A stretch of 64,000 nucleotides of DNA, from contig PHDN01000007.1 in NCBI GenBank assembly GCA_002840975.1, positions 62,001-126,000 on the forward strand. Direction: 5' to 3'. Shown here piece after piece: positions 44,037 through 54,451 of this stretch (position 1 is the stretch's first letter; the number at the start of each line of letters is the position of its first letter). Both the position numbers and the translations under genes were made by a program. A model generated the notes under the pieces. That model did not search any database. It saw only the letters and a program-made list of their open reading frames with translations, and was not told the origin of the DNA. The DNA comes from Bacteroidetes bacterium HGW-Bacteroidetes-16 (GTDB lineage Bacteria > Bacteroidota > Bacteroidia > Bacteroidales > F082).

Positions 44037-47000
44037 TTGGCTGAAATACAAACCGGAAGAATCAGTTTCGCATCCACAAAAAATCAACTCCCTTACCCCG
44101 ATTTTTTGGACATTCAGTTAAAGTCTTTTCAAGACTTTTTCCAGTTGGAAACAAATCCTGAAAACCGCAGGAACGAAGGCCTTTTTAGGGTTTTCGCCGA
44201 AAATTTTCCAATTACCGATGCGAGAAACAACTTTGTACTCGAATTTTTAGATTATTATGTCGACCCTCCCCGATATGCAATTGAGGAAGCGATTGAACGT
44301 GGATTAACCTACAGTGTTCCGCTTAAGGCAAAGCTTAAGCTATACTGTACCGATCCCGATCACGAAGATTTTGAAACCATCGTTCAGGACGTTTATTTGG
44401 GTATGATCCCTTATATGACTCCTAAAGGTACATTCGTGGTGAATGGAGCCGAACGTGTTGTAGTTTCACAGCTGCATAGATCTCCGGGTGTGTTTTTCGG
44501 ACAACACCGCCATGCCAACGGTACACAGCTTTATTCAGCGCGTATTATTCCTTTTAAGGGATCTTGGATGGAGTTCTCCACCGACATAAACAATGTGATG
44601 TATGCCTACATCGATCGAAAGAAAAAAATGCCTGTCACTACGCTTTTACGAGCTATCGGTTATGAAACTGACCGCGATATCCTCGAGATTTTTAATCTCG
44701 CTGAAGAGGTTAAAGTGAGCAAGGCTGGTCTTAAACGTGTCCTGGGTCGAAAATTGGCTGCCCGCGTGGTTCGGTCATGGTTCGAGGATTTTGTGGATGA
44801 GGATACGGGTGAAGTGGTTACCATCGAAAGAAATGATGTAATCATCGAACGTGAAACCATTCTTGAAAATGATCATATTGACCGGATTGTGGACGCAGGT
44901 GTAAAATCTATCCTTTTACATAAGGACGATCCTACCTTGGCCGACTATTCCATCATTTTCAATACATTACAAAAAGATACCACCAATTCTGAAAAAGAAG
45001 CAGTGGAATTTATCTATTTCCAGTTGCGTAACGCACTTCCTCCTGATGAAGAAACTGCCCGTGGAATATTCGAGAAGCTCTTCTTTTCAGATAAAAGATA
45101 CGACCTTGGTGAAGTGGGACGGTACCGCATTAACAAGAAACTGAATATCAATACCTCAATGTCAATCAAGGTGCTTACCAAAGAGGACATTATATTGATA
45201 ATAAAATACCTCATCAAACTGGTGAACAACAAAACCATCGTTGATGACATCGACCATTTAAGTAACCGTAGGGTACGTACAGTGGGCGAGCAACTCTCTA
45301 ATCAATTTGGTGTTGGATTGGCCCGTATGGCCCGTACTATCCGCGAACGCATGAACGTTCGTGATAACGAGGTGTTTACACCAACCGACCTCATCAATGC
45401 CAAGACCCTTTCGTCGGTGATTAACTCATTCTTTGGTACCAACGCGTTGTCACAGTTCATGGATCAAACAAACCCTCTGAGCGAAATTACTCACAAGCGC
45501 CGTATTTCGGCCCTTGGGCCGGGTGGTTTGTCGCGTGAGCGCGCCGGATTTGAAGTGCGGGACGTCCATTATACCCATTATGGACGGTTGTGTACCATCG
45601 AAACACCTGAAGGTCCCAATATTGGACTCATTTCCTCTCTATGCGTTTATGCACAGATTAACAATTTGGGCTTTATTGAAACGCCATACCGAAATGTCAT
45701 TAAAGGGTCGATTGATTATTCTCATAAACCTATCTATTTAAGTGCGGAAGAGGAAGAGGACAAAATTATAGCTCAGGCAAGCACGCTTGTATCCGAAACC
45801 GGGCAATTCGTTCGTGAAAAGGTGAAAGTGCGTTACCAGGCTGATTACCCGATTACCCCGCGTGAAGAGGTTAACCTGATCGACATTGCTCCTAATCAAA
45901 TTGCCTCAATTGCTGCTTCATTGATTCCCTTTCTGGAACATGATGATGCCAACCGTGCCCTGATGGGATCGAATATGATGCGTCAGGCAGTTCCTCTGTT
46001 AAATGCCGAAGCTCCAATTGTTGGTACCGGTATCGAAGGAAACGTGGCCCGTGACTCACGCGTTCTCATTAATGCAGAAGGAGAGGGAAGTGTTGAATAT
46101 GTTGATGCAGAGAGGATTGTAATCCGTTATATCCGCGATGAGGAAGATCGGTTGGTGAGCTTCGACGATGACCTTAAAACCTATCACCTGGTTAAATTTC
46201 AGCGGACTAACCAAAATACTTCTATCAACTTACGGCCTATTGTGCACAAGGGTGATAAAGTTGTAAAAGGCCAGGTGCTTTGTGAAGGATATGCCACTCA
46301 AAAAGGTGAATTGGCTCTGGGACGAAACCTGATGGTGGCATTTATGCCCTGGAAAGGATATAATTTTGAGGATGCCATCGTTATTTCTGAGAAAATTGTA
46401 AAAGAAGATATTTTTACCTCTGTACATATTGAGGAATTTTCTTTGGATGTCCGTGATACAAAACGGGGCATCGAAGAGCTTACCAACGATATTCCAAACG
46501 TGAGCGCGGAAGCAACCAAAGATCTCAACGAAGATGGTTTGATACGCATTGGCGCTGAAGTAAATGAAGGTGATATTTTGATTGGCAAGATCACGCCTAA
46601 AGGCGAAAGCGATCCCACACCTGAAGAAAAACTTTTACGCGCTATTTTTGGCGATAAGGCCGGCGACGTGAAAAACGCCTCACTTAAGGCACCACCATCC
46701 ATGAAAGGTGTCGTCATTGGCAGCAGCCTGTTTTCCCGGTCGGTGAAGGACAAAAAATCAAAAAACCGTGAAAAAGAAATCCTGGCTGTATTGGAATCTG
46801 AGTATAACAAAAATTATGCTGAGTTAAAAGTGAAACTGATCGACAAAATGTCTCAGTTGGTGGGCGGACGCACTTCACAAGGTGTTACAAACAATTACGG
46901 CGAAATGATCATCGCCTCTAAAGTTAAGTTTACACAAAAAATTCTTCAGGGGATTGATTACACAGAAATAAACCCGGATAAATGGACCACCGATAAGGAT

Positions 47001-47843
47001 AAAAACGACCTTGTTAAGATACTGATCAATAACTTTATCATCAAGTACAAAGAGCTGCTTGGAATATATAACCGCAAACAGTTTGTTGCCTCTGTGGGCG
47101 ATGAACTTCCAAACGGTATTGTACAAATGGCTAAAGTATATATTGCTAAAAAGCGTAAGCTTAAAGTGGGTGATAAAATGGCAGGTCGACATGGTAATAA
47201 AGGGATTGTGGCTCGTATTGTTCGTGAAGAAGACATGCCCTTTCTCGAAGATGGAACCCCTGTTGACATCGTGTTGAATCCATTGGGCGTACCTTCGCGT
47301 ATGAACCTTGGACAGATCTACGAAACTGTTTTGGGATGGGCCGGTAAAAAATTGGGATTAACTTTTGGAACCCCTATTTTTGATGGCGCTTCTGTTGACC
47401 AAATCAATCAATATATGGTAAAAGCAGGATTGCCGGTCAATGGCAGTACCTACTTGTATGATGGCGGCACGGGCGAACGTTTCGACCAGCCGGCCACCGT
47501 TGGTTATATCTATATGCTGAAACTTCACCATATGGTGGATGATAAAATGCATGCCAGATCAATTGGCCCTTACTCGCTCATTACGCAGCAGCCTCTGGGG
47601 GGTAAAGCCCAGTTTGGTGGACAGCGTTTTGGAGAAATGGAGGTTTGGGCACTTGAAGCCTTTGGTGCTGCTAACATTCTCCAGGAAATTTTAACAGTTA
47701 AATCTGACGACGTTACCGGTAGGGCAAAAGCCTACGAAGCGATTGTTAAAGGAGAGGTAATGCCTATCCCCAACGTACCTGAATCGTTTAACGTACTCGT
47801 GCACGAATTGCGCGGACTTGGGCTCGAACTGAGTTTCGATTAA
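44037..47843 (+). CDS. rpoB: DNA-directed RNA polymerase subunit beta
   Basis: A 1268-residue beta subunit. [24 protein letters not shown] (quoted in parts: [23 protein letters not shown]) marks the rifampicin pocket, unmutated by eye; [12 protein letters not shown] and the C-terminal [12 protein letters not shown] are canonical. The start appears to be TTG at 44037: an in-frame TAA at 44031-44033 leaves only one codon (GTC) between, and the next in-frame ATG would remove well over a hundred conserved residues. The resulting N-terminus, [20 protein letters not shown], aligns with other Bacteroidota RpoB. Confidence 0.97.
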   Translation: MAEIQTGRISFASTKNQLPYPDFLDIQLKSFQDFFQLETNPENRRNEGLFRVFAENFPITDARNNFVLEFLDYYVDPPRYAIEEAIERGLTYSVPLKAKLKLYCTDPDHEDFETIVQDVYLGMIPYMTPKGTFVVNGAERVVVSQLHRSPGVFFGQHRHANGTQLYSARIIPFKGSWMEFSTDINNVMYAYIDRKKKMPVTTLLRAIGYETDRDILEIFNLAEEVKVSKAGLKRVLGRKLAARVVRSWFEDFVDEDTGEVVTIERNDVIIERETILENDHIDRIVDAGVKSILLHKDDPTLADYSIIFNTLQKDTTNSEKEAVEFIYFQLRNALPPDEETARGIFEKLFFSDKRYDLGEVGRYRINKKLNINTSMSIKVLTKEDIILIIKYLIKLVNNKTIVDDIDHLSNRRVRTVGEQLSNQFGVGLARMARTIRERMNVRDNEVFTPTDLINAKTLSSVINSFFGTNALSQFMDQTNPLSEITHKRRISALGPGGLSRERAGFEVRDVHYTHYGRLCTIETPEGPNIGLISSLCVYAQINNLGFIETPYRNVIKGSIDYSHKPIYLSAEEEEDKIIAQASTLVSETGQFVREKVKVRYQADYPITPREEVNLIDIAPNQIASIAASLIPFLEHDDANRALMGSNMMRQAVPLLNAEAPIVGTGIEGNVARDSRVLINAEGEGSVEYVDAERIVIRYIRDEEDRLVSFDDDLKTYHLVKFQRTNQNTSINLRPIVHKGDKVVKGQVLCEGYATQKGELALGRNLMVAFMPWKGYNFEDAIVISEKIVKEDIFTSVHIEEFSLDVRDTKRGIEELTNDIPNVSAEATKDLNEDGLIRIGAEVNEGDILIGKITPKGESDPTPEEKLLRAIFGDKAGDVKNASLKAPPSMKGVVIGSSLFSRSVKDKKSKNREKEILAVLESEYNKNYAELKVKLIDKMSQLVGGRTSQGVTNNYGEMIIASKVKFTQKILQGIDYTEINPDKWTTDKDKNDLVKILINNFIIKYKELLGIYNRKQFVASVGDELPNGIVQMAKVYIAKKRKLKVGDKMAGRHGNKGIVARIVREEDMPFLEDGTPVDIVLNPLGVPSRMNLGQIYETVLGWAGKKLGLTFGTPIFDGASVDQINQYMVKAGLPVNGSTYLYDGGTGERFDQPATVGYIYMLKLHHMVDDKMHARSIGPYSLITQQPLGGKAQFGGQRFGEMEVWALEAFGAANILQEILTVKSDDVTGRAKAYEAIVKGEVMPIPNVPESFNVLVHELRGLGLELSFD

Positions 47844-47879
47844 ACTTTAGTAAACCTGATAAAAATAATAGAATAACAT

Positions 47880-50800
47880 ATGGCTTTCAGAAAAGATAGT
47901 AAAATTCCGAGCACATTTAACAACATCACCATTAGTCTGGCTTCTCCTGAATCTATTCTTGACAGGTCGCATGGCGAGGTGTTAAAACCGGAAACCATCA
48001 ATTACCGTACTTACAAACCTGAACGTGATGGATTGTTCTGCGAAAGGATATTCGGACCCATCAAGGACTACGAGTGCCACTGTGGTAAATATAAACGGAT
48101 CCGATACAAAGGCATCGTTTGCGACCGTTGTGGTGTGGAGGTAACGGAAAAGAAAGTACGCCGTGAACGAATGGGACACATTCAACTGGTGGTGCCGGTA
48201 GTTCACATTTGGTTTTTCCGCTCGCTGCCAAATAAAATTGGTTCGATGCTCGGCCTCCAGACAAAAAAACTGGAGATGATCATTTATTACGAACGTTATG
48301 TAGTGATCAACCCGGGTATTAAAAAAGGCAATGGTGTAGAATACCTGGATTTTCTCACGGAAGAGGAATACTTTGATATTTTAGATACTCTACCGCCAGA
48401 AAACCAACATCTCGACGATACACATCCTGACAAGTTTATTGCCAAGATGGGTGCAGAGGCTGTTCGTGATTTGCTTGCACGTCTCGACCTGGATAAAATG
48501 TCCTATGAATTAAGACATAAAGCCAATACCGAAACTTCTCAGCAACGCAAGGCGGATGCGCTGAAACGTTTGCAGGTTTTCGAAGCCTTCCGTGATGCGC
48601 GTAACCGTGCTGAAAATCGCCCTGAATGGATGATTGTGCAGATCGTACCAGTGATTCCTCCTGAGTTGCGTCCTTTGGTTCCTTTGGATGGTGGGCGTTT
48701 TGCCACTTCCGACCTGAACGACCTTTACCGCAGGGTGATCATACGTAACAACCGGTTGAAACGACTGATAGAAATTAAAGCTCCTGATGTGATCATGCGC
48801 AATGAAAAGCGGATGCTTCAGGAAGCTGTTGATTCACTTTTAGATAATTCCAGAAAATCGAGCGCCGTTAAAACCGAATCAAACCGACCATTGAAATCCT
48901 TAAGCGATAGCTTGAAAGGAAAACAGGGACGATTCCGTCAGAACCTGCTGGGTAAACGCGTAGATTATTCCGGACGTTCGGTCATCGTGGTTGGTCCCGA
49001 TCTTCAACTCAATGAATGTGGTTTGCCAAAAGCCATGGCGGCAGAATTGTTTAAACCTTTTATTATCAGGAAATTGCTGGAGCGCGGTATTGTAAAAACC
49101 GTAAAATCGGCTAAAAAAATTGTAGAACGAAAAGACGCCGTGGTTTGGGATATTCTTGAAAATATCCTCAAAGGCCATCCTGTTTTGTTAAACCGTGCTC
49201 CTACATTACACCGGTTGGGTATCCAGGCTTTTCAGCCAAAACTGGTTGAAGGCAAAGCCATTCAACTTCACCCTTTGGTATGTACCGCGTTCAACGCCGA
49301 CTTCGATGGTGACCAAATGGCTGTTCACGTTCCACTTGGAAATGCAGCCGTGTTGGAAGCCCAAATCTTAATGCTTGCTTCGCATAATATCCTGAATCCT
49401 GCCAACGGAGCTCCAATCATGGTACCTTCCCAAGACATGGTTCTTGGACTTTACTATATCACTAAACCCAGAAAAAGTACACCCGATCATCCTGTTAAAG
49501 GAGAGGGCATGAGTTTCTATTCGCCGGAAGAAGTAAATATTGCTTACAACGAGAAAAGAGTGGATTTGCATGCTATTATCAATGTTAAAGTGGATGACGT
49601 GGTAGATGGTGTCGCGGTAAACAGGATGATTGAAACCTCCGTTGGTCGCGTGATGTTTAACCAGTTTGTTCCGAAAGAATTCGGCTACATCAATGCCCTG
49701 ATGACGAAAAAGGCACTCCGCGATATCATTGGTGGCATATTGAAAGTGACCAGCACGGACGTAACGGCTCGTTTTCTCGACGACATTAAACATCTTGGAT
49801 TTACCATGGCATTTAAGGGCGGACTTTCCTTTAGCCTTGGTAACGTGATGGTGCCTGAAATCAAAGTGTCGTTGGTTAAGAGAGCCAACGATGAAGTTGA
49901 AGAGGTGTTGAATAACTATAATATGGGATTTATCACCAACAACGAGCGTTATAACCAGATTATTGATATCTGGACACATGCCAACTCGCATTTGACCAAC
50001 ACCCTGATGAAAGAACTTTCGCAGGATGATCAAGGATTTAATCCCGTATATATGATGCTCGATTCCGGGGCTCGTGGGTCCAAGGAACAAATTCGGCAGC
50101 TTTCCGGGATGAGGGGTTTGATGGCAAAACCTCAAAAATCGGGTGCAAAGGGAGGTGAGATTATTGAAAATCCGATTCTATCTAACTTTAAGGAAGGCCT
50201 TTCGGTACTTGAGTACTTTATTTCTACTCACGGTGCTCGTAAAGGTTTGGCCGATACCGCACTTAAAACAGCCGATGCCGGTTATCTGACGCGTAGGTTA
50301 GTCGACGTAGCACAGGATGTGGTTATTAATGAGGTAGACTGTGGAACACTGCGCGGGTTAACCATTAATGCATTAAAGAAGAATGAAGATATAGTCGAAT
50401 CTTTGTACGACCGTATTCTTGGCCGTGTCGCCCTGCACGATGTATATCATCCAGTAACAGGTGAGGTAATTATCGAGGCTGGCCTGGAAATCACCGAAGA
50501 CCGCGCCAAAATCATCGAAGATTCAAGCATTGAAGGTGTTGAAATTCGTTCAGTACTTACCTGTGAATCAAAACGAGGTGTTTGCGCGTTGTGTTATGGT
50601 CGTAACCTGGCTTCGGGCCGACTGGTTCAGGATGGAGAAGCGGTTGGTGTAATTGCCGCACAATCTATCGGAGAACCCGGTACCCAGCTTACATTGAGAA
50701 CATTCCACCAGGGAGGTACGGCCTCTAACGTTGGAAGTACCTCGAAGATTGATAGCAAATTTGATGGACATCTCGAAATTGAAGAATTAAGAACAGTTGA

Positions 50801-52169
50801 TTTCACCAACAACGAGGGTAAAAAATACCAGGTTGTGGTTGGCCGTTCGGCTGAAATGAGAATTCTGGACCCTTCCACCGGTGTGGTATTGGCCTCTGCA
50901 AACATTCCATATTCTGCTAACTTATACATCAAGAATGGCTCGAATGTAAAAAAAGGAGACATCATTGCTGACTGGGATCCTTATAATGCTGTTATTGTTT
51001 CTGAAACGGCGGGTACGATTTCGTTTGAGCACATTATCGAAGGTATTACCTATCGCGTTGAATCGGATGACCAAACAGGTTATTTTGAAAAAGTAATCGT
51101 GGAATCCAGGTTGAAGAACAAGAACCCGATCATTAAAATCCTGAACAAGGACGGTATTATTCTTAATACCTATGACATGCCTGTTGGTTCGCACATTCTT
51201 GTTGAAGAAGGAGCCTCTATAAAAGCCGGTGATTTATTGGTTAAAATTCCCCGCGCTTTTGGAAAATCTGGTGACATCACCGGAGGTCTTCCTCGCGTGA
51301 CTGAATTGTTTGAGGCCCGTAACCCTTCCGATCCTGCGGTAGTTTCCGAAATTGACGGTGTAGTTAGTTTCAGTCAGAAACTCAAACGTGGTAACCGTGA
51401 AGTGGTGATTACTTCAAAAACAGGAGAAGAAAAGAAATACCTGGTACCAACCTCAAAACAGATTCTGGCACAGAAAAACGACTTTGTAAAGGCAGGTACG
51501 CCTTTATCCGACGGTGTGATGACGCCATCTGATATTTTGGCAATCAAAGGCCCAATGGCTGTTCAGGAATATATCGTTAACGAAATCCAGGAGGTATATC
51601 GCCTTCAGGGTGTAAAAATTAATGATAAACATTTCGAAACCATTGTCCGCCAGATGATGCGCAAAGTAAGAGTTGAAGATTCAGGCGACACACGGTTCCT
51701 GGAGGGAGAACTGGTTAACAGGATTGACTTCCACGAAGTGAATGATGAAATTTATGGACAAATGGTGGTGGTTGATCCAGGTGAATCAGAAAACCTGCTC
51801 CAGGGACAGATTATTACTGCCCGTAAATTGCGTGATGATAACTCCGCTTTAAAAAGGCGAGATAAACAACTGGCCGAAGCACGTCCTGCCCAGCCGGCAA
51901 CGGGTACACAGGTGTTGCAGGGTATTACCCGTGCTTCACTTCAAACCAACAGTTGGATCTCCGCAGCTTCATTCCAGGAAACTACCAAGGTGTTAACAGT
52001 GGCCTCCATCAGTGCAAAAACTGATAATCTGCTCGGTTTGAAAGAAAATGTGATTGTCGGTCATAAGATCCCTGCTGGTTCAGGTCTACGTAAGTATGAA
52101 GATATCATTGTAGGCTCCAAAGAGGATTATGAATCTGTAATGAAGCACGATAACCAGGTCGATATCTAA
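47880..52169 (+). CDS. rpoC: DNA-directed RNA polymerase subunit beta'
   Basis: A 1429-residue beta' subunit. N-terminal zinc site [20 protein letters not shown], catalytic [12 protein letters not shown] binding the Mg ion, bridge helix region, and second zinc site [15 protein letters not shown] are all intact. It follows rpoB after 36 bp. A perfect 12-bp hairpin (ATAACGAGCACC/GGTGCTCGTTAT, 52176-52209) lies just after the stop codon. Confidence 0.98.
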   Translation: MAFRKDSKIPSTFNNITISLASPESILDRSHGEVLKPETINYRTYKPERDGLFCERIFGPIKDYECHCGKYKRIRYKGIVCDRCGVEVTEKKVRRERMGHIQLVVPVVHIWFFRSLPNKIGSMLGLQTKKLEMIIYYERYVVINPGIKKGNGVEYLDFLTEEEYFDILDTLPPENQHLDDTHPDKFIAKMGAEAVRDLLARLDLDKMSYELRHKANTETSQQRKADALKRLQVFEAFRDARNRAENRPEWMIVQIVPVIPPELRPLVPLDGGRFATSDLNDLYRRVIIRNNRLKRLIEIKAPDVIMRNEKRMLQEAVDSLLDNSRKSSAVKTESNRPLKSLSDSLKGKQGRFRQNLLGKRVDYSGRSVIVVGPDLQLNECGLPKAMAAELFKPFIIRKLLERGIVKTVKSAKKIVERKDAVVWDILENILKGHPVLLNRAPTLHRLGIQAFQPKLVEGKAIQLHPLVCTAFNADFDGDQMAVHVPLGNAAVLEAQILMLASHNILNPANGAPIMVPSQDMVLGLYYITKPRKSTPDHPVKGEGMSFYSPEEVNIAYNEKRVDLHAIINVKVDDVVDGVAVNRMIETSVGRVMFNQFVPKEFGYINALMTKKALRDIIGGILKVTSTDVTARFLDDIKHLGFTMAFKGGLSFSLGNVMVPEIKVSLVKRANDEVEEVLNNYNMGFITNNERYNQIIDIWTHANSHLTNTLMKELSQDDQGFNPVYMMLDSGARGSKEQIRQLSGMRGLMAKPQKSGAKGGEIIENPILSNFKEGLSVLEYFISTHGARKGLADTALKTADAGYLTRRLVDVAQDVVINEVDCGTLRGLTINALKKNEDIVESLYDRILGRVALHDVYHPVTGEVIIEAGLEITEDRAKIIEDSSIEGVEIRSVLTCESKRGVCALCYGRNLASGRLVQDGEAVGVIAAQSIGEPGTQLTLRTFHQGGTASNVGSTSKIDSKFDGHLEIEELRTVDFTNNEGKKYQVVVGRSAEMRILDPSTGVVLASANIPYSANLYIKNGSNVKKGDIIADWDPYNAVIVSETAGTISFEHIIEGITYRVESDDQTGYFEKVIVESRLKNKNPIIKILNKDGIILNTYDMPVGSHILVEEGASIKAGDLLVKIPRAFGKSGDITGGLPRVTELFEARNPSDPAVVSEIDGVVSFSQKLKRGNREVVITSKTGEEKKYLVPTSKQILAQKNDFVKAGTPLSDGVMTPSDILAIKGPMAVQEYIVNEIQEVYRLQGVKINDKHFETIVRQMMRKVRVEDSGDTRFLEGELVNRIDFHEVNDEIYGQMVVVDPGESENLLQGQIITARKLRDDNSALKRRDKQLAEARPAQPATGTQVLQGITRASLQTNSWISAASFQETTKVLTVASISAKTDNLLGLKENVIVGHKIPAGSGLRKYEDIIVGSKEDYESVMKHDNQVDI

Positions 52170-52175
52170 AATCTC

Positions 52176-52209
52176 ATAACGAGCACCTTTACAAAACGGT
52201 GCTCGTTAT
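52176..52209 (+). other. Strong hairpin after rpoC
   Basis: Perfect 12-bp stem with a 10-nt loop in the 57-bp gap between rpoC and the DUF3467 gene. It lacks a T tract, so it may stabilise or process the rpoC 3' end or reduce read-through rather than terminate outright. Confidence 0.6.
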
Positions 52210-52226
52210 ATAAAAAACCAACTATC

Positions 52227-52541
52227 ATGGAAGAACCAAAAAATGCCAATAAGATCAACATCGATTTGCCCGAAGACATTGCCGAAGGCATTTACTCTAA
52301 TTTGGCCATCATCACTCACTCACATGCCGAGTTTATTATCGATTTTGTAAAACTGATGCCTGGCGCACCCAAGGCCAAAGTTAAATCACGAATCATCCTG
52401 ACTCCGGAACATGCCAAACGCTTGTATAAAGCCTTGCAAGACAATGTGAAGAAGTTCGAGGCGATCCATGGTATTATAAAAGAATCCAAAGACGGTGGAT
52501 TGCCGCCCTTCTCACTGGGAGGACCTACTGCTCAGGCGTAA
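52227..52541 (+). CDS. DUF3467 protein
   Basis: A 104-residue acidic protein of the DUF3467 family (INIDLPEDIAEGIYSNLAIITHS, FIIDFVKLMPG, KSRIILTPEHAKRLYKAL). Its place directly after rpoC is conserved in Bacteroidota, suggesting a link to transcription or ribosome assembly, but no function is established to my knowledge. Confidence 0.9.
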   Translation: MEEPKNANKINIDLPEDIAEGIYSNLAIITHSHAEFIIDFVKLMPGAPKAKVKSRIILTPEHAKRLYKALQDNVKKFEAIHGIIKESKDGGLPPFSLGGPTAQA

Positions 52542-52547
52542 CCTTAC

Positions 52548-52573
52548 AAAGCTCCTTAACAGGGGCTTTTTTT
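52548..52573. terminator. Terminator of the rpoBC block, shared with the convergent NUDIX gene
   Basis: Stem AAAGCTCC/GGGGCTTT (52548-52555, 52562-52569, one G-T pair), 6-nt loop and seven T residues on the plus strand. It overlaps the stop codon of the convergent NUDIX gene and could serve both directions. Confidence 0.75.
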
Positions 52574-53216
52574 ATGTGAAAGATTTTTGCGGAAGATTCA
52601 ACACTTCGAGCAGTTCAGCCAGCATCATCGAGGAAGCTCCCCATATTATTTCCCTGTCAAGGGTGTAGCAAGGCACATGGAGTTGTATGGAACGTACAGA
52701 AATGGTTTTCTCCACACAATTGGTCGGATTCATCAGATCAGACAGCGGAATGATCAACACCCGTTCTACTTCGTAATTTGGCGTTATATGAGGCTCTTCC
52801 TGTAAAATTCCCACAAATGGGGTTACAATAAAATTACTTGGAGGTATATATAAATCTGATAATTTTCCGATGATTTCAATCTGTTGGGGTTGAATTCCTA
52901 CCTCTTCAAAAGTTTCGCGCAAAGCGGTATTTTCAAGCGAGATGTCCTCTTTCTCAGCTTTCCCGCCGGGGAATGCAATTTGCCCGCTGTGAACCGTCTC
53001 GTCCACGGCTCTTTTTATCATGATCAGGTGGGTCTCTCCATTTTTTGGAAAGAAGCATATCAGCACCGCGCTGTTACGTGGAGTCTGGTTTGGATTTCGT
53101 TCAATCTCAACTCGCCGGGAGGGAGGCGCCATTTTTAATTGAACAGATATTCCCGGTAAGGGTGAATGTTTGAGCCTGTGACGTAACTCTTCTGAAAATT
53201 GGTTAAAAGCAATCAT
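52572..53216 (-). CDS. NUDIX hydrolase, CoA pyrophosphatase type
   Basis: A 214-residue NUDIX enzyme likely to split coenzyme A or acyl-CoA to 4'-phosphopantetheine derivatives and 3',5'-ADP. The NUDIX box runs from GGKAEKED to ALRETFEEVGI, with the expected Arg and Glu residues. The word VHSGQIAFPGGK just before it is the extra signature of CoA-hydrolysing NUDIX proteins. Convergent with the DUF3467 gene, divergent from the hydrogenase block. Confidence 0.9.
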   Translation of the reverse strand: MIAFNQFSEELRHRLKHSPLPGISVQLKMAPPSRRVEIERNPNQTPRNSAVLICFFPKNGETHLIMIKRAVDETVHSGQIAFPGGKAEKEDISLENTALRETFEEVGIQPQQIEIIGKLSDLYIPPSNFIVTPFVGILQEEPHITPNYEVERVLIIPLSDLMNPTNCVEKTISVRSIQLHVPCYTLDREIIWGASSMMLAELLEVLNLPQKSFT

Positions 53217-53220
53217 GGTG

Positions 53221-53249
53221 ACAAAATTAAGGATTTAGGGGGTTGTCAA
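53221..53249 (-). promoter_or_regulatory. Candidate promoter of the NUDIX gene
   Basis: Minus strand: TTG (53249-53247), 17-nt spacer, TAATTTTGT (53229-53221). The -7 element ends 4 nt before the ATG at 53216, predicting a leaderless or nearly leaderless message. The -33 TTG lies inside a perfect 15-bp palindrome (53239-53253, GGGGTTG-T-CAACCCC), a possible operator. Confidence 0.45.
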
Positions 53250-53276
53250 CCCCATCGTTTCCAATTCTTATTAAGG

Positions 53277-53318
53277 AACCAGTACTTTCACGCAAATCAT
53301 TACCTGATAGTACTGGTT
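53277..53318. promoter_or_regulatory. 10-bp inverted repeat upstream of the hydrogenase block
   Basis: AACCAGTACT (53277-53286) and AGTACTGGTT (53309-53318) around 22 nt, followed by three more T. It lies in the divergent spacer, about 113 bp before the first receiver gene. It may be an operator or a leader hairpin; it does not match the Rex consensus I know. Confidence 0.4.
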
Positions 53319-53430
53319 TTTCCCCATAAAAAACAGGACTATTTTCCTTTAAAAAAGGGAGGTTCCTGCCTATATCACGTTGATGGTTCAAGGTAGTTTT
53401 ACCACATTAAAAACCATAAACACTCTGACC

Positions 53431-53943
53431 ATGAATACCAAAAAGAAAATTGTAATCGTTGATGACGACATCGACATTGTTAACGTAGTAGAAGCTATTT
53501 TAACGGCCAAAGGATATGAAGTTTTTTCGGCCAACGACAAAGTGCAGGGAATCGCTTTGCTCAAAAAGGAGAAACCCGACTTAGCCATTTTGGATGTGAT
53601 GATGACCACGCACTTTGAAGGATTTGAGTTGGCGAAAGAAATTGTCGAAGACCCCGAGCTGAAACACATGCCTGTCATTATTCAAACATCCATCGACGTG
53701 CTGACAACTACCAAACCCAGTGTACAGGCCATGGCACGCGAATTTAGGAGAGATCCTGCCTACAGCGACCTGAGGGTAATTCTTGTAAAAGACATGGTAA
53801 CTGGCAATGCAGGGGTTGATTATCTCAACGAGAATGATGAGAGTATTTGGTTTCCGGTGAACGCCTTCGTTAGAAAACCTGTCAGCGCCAACGTGTTGAT
53901 TCCTGAAATTGAAAAGCAACTCACCGATAAAAATGAGTTGTAA
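53431..53943 (+). CDS. Stand-alone receiver domain protein (response regulator without output domain)
   Basis: A 170-residue receiver: acidic pair at IVDDDID, phospho-acceptor Asp55 in LAILDVMM and Lys in VRKPVS. It is longer than a normal receiver (about 120 residues) because of an insert around 90-135 (AMAREFRRDPAYSD ... VTGNAGVDYLNENDESIWFP). No DNA-binding domain. I start at 53431 (MNTKKKIV); an upstream frame from 53380 adds a non-homologous 17 residues. It is 43 bp ahead of hydC and is probably co-transcribed, a sign that it takes part in hydrogenase-linked signalling. Confidence 0.88.
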   Translation: MNTKKKIVIVDDDIDIVNVVEAILTAKGYEVFSANDKVQGIALLKKEKPDLAILDVMMTTHFEGFELAKEIVEDPELKHMPVIIQTSIDVLTTTKPSVQAMAREFRRDPAYSDLRVILVKDMVTGNAGVDYLNENDESIWFPVNAFVRKPVSANVLIPEIEKQLTDKNEL

Positions 53944-53986
53944 GCTTGGTGGAAGCAGTGTAGTTTAAAATGATAAAACCTGAATA

Positions 53987-54448
53987 ATGACTTTAGTTCA
54001 ACATGTTCTCCACAAATACCCGGCAGTCGGGCGTGATAATTTAATACCCATTTTGCAAGAAATACAGACTGCTGAAGGATATTTATCGAAGAAATCTATT
54101 CTTGAAGTGGGTAGATATCTGGATATTCCTGCCAGTAAAATTTTTGGCGTTGCCACTTTCTATAACCAGTTCAGGTTCGAGCCTTTTGGCGTGAACCATG
54201 TTCAGGTTTGTCGCGGAACCGCTTGTCATGTGTTGGGGTCGTCTACTGTTTTACAGGAACTTGAGAAACATTTAAAAGTGAAAGCCGGCCAAACTACCCG
54301 CGACGGACAGTTTAGTATTGAAGTAGTAGCTTGTATCGGAGCTTGTGGCTTAGCTCCTGTGATCTGCGTGAATGGCGAGTTTCATGCCAAAGTAACAGCC
54401 CAGTCAATAAAGGAAATTGTCGATCAATATAAAAACCGGGGAGAATAG
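53987..54448 (+). CDS. hydC: [FeFe]-hydrogenase NAD-linked subunit HydC (NuoE-like)
   Basis: A 153-residue NuoE-like protein with a helical N-terminus (IPILQEIQTAEGYLS) and a thioredoxin-like [2Fe-2S] domain: CRGTACHVLG and CIGACGLAPV supply the four cysteines. It passes electrons within the HydABC complex. The stop is 3 bp before hydB, so the two are coupled. Confidence 0.93.
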   Translation: MTLVQHVLHKYPAVGRDNLIPILQEIQTAEGYLSKKSILEVGRYLDIPASKIFGVATFYNQFRFEPFGVNHVQVCRGTACHVLGSSTVLQELEKHLKVKAGQTTRDGQFSIEVVACIGACGLAPVICVNGEFHAKVTAQSIKEIVDQYKNRGE

Positions 54449-54451
54449 GAT

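Noticed and set aside
49368-50135. 255-codon open frame on the minus strand inside rpoC
   Set aside because: It runs antisense to strongly conserved rpoC sequence (including regions near the second half of the core) and encodes a His- and Asn-rich composition typical of frame shadows.
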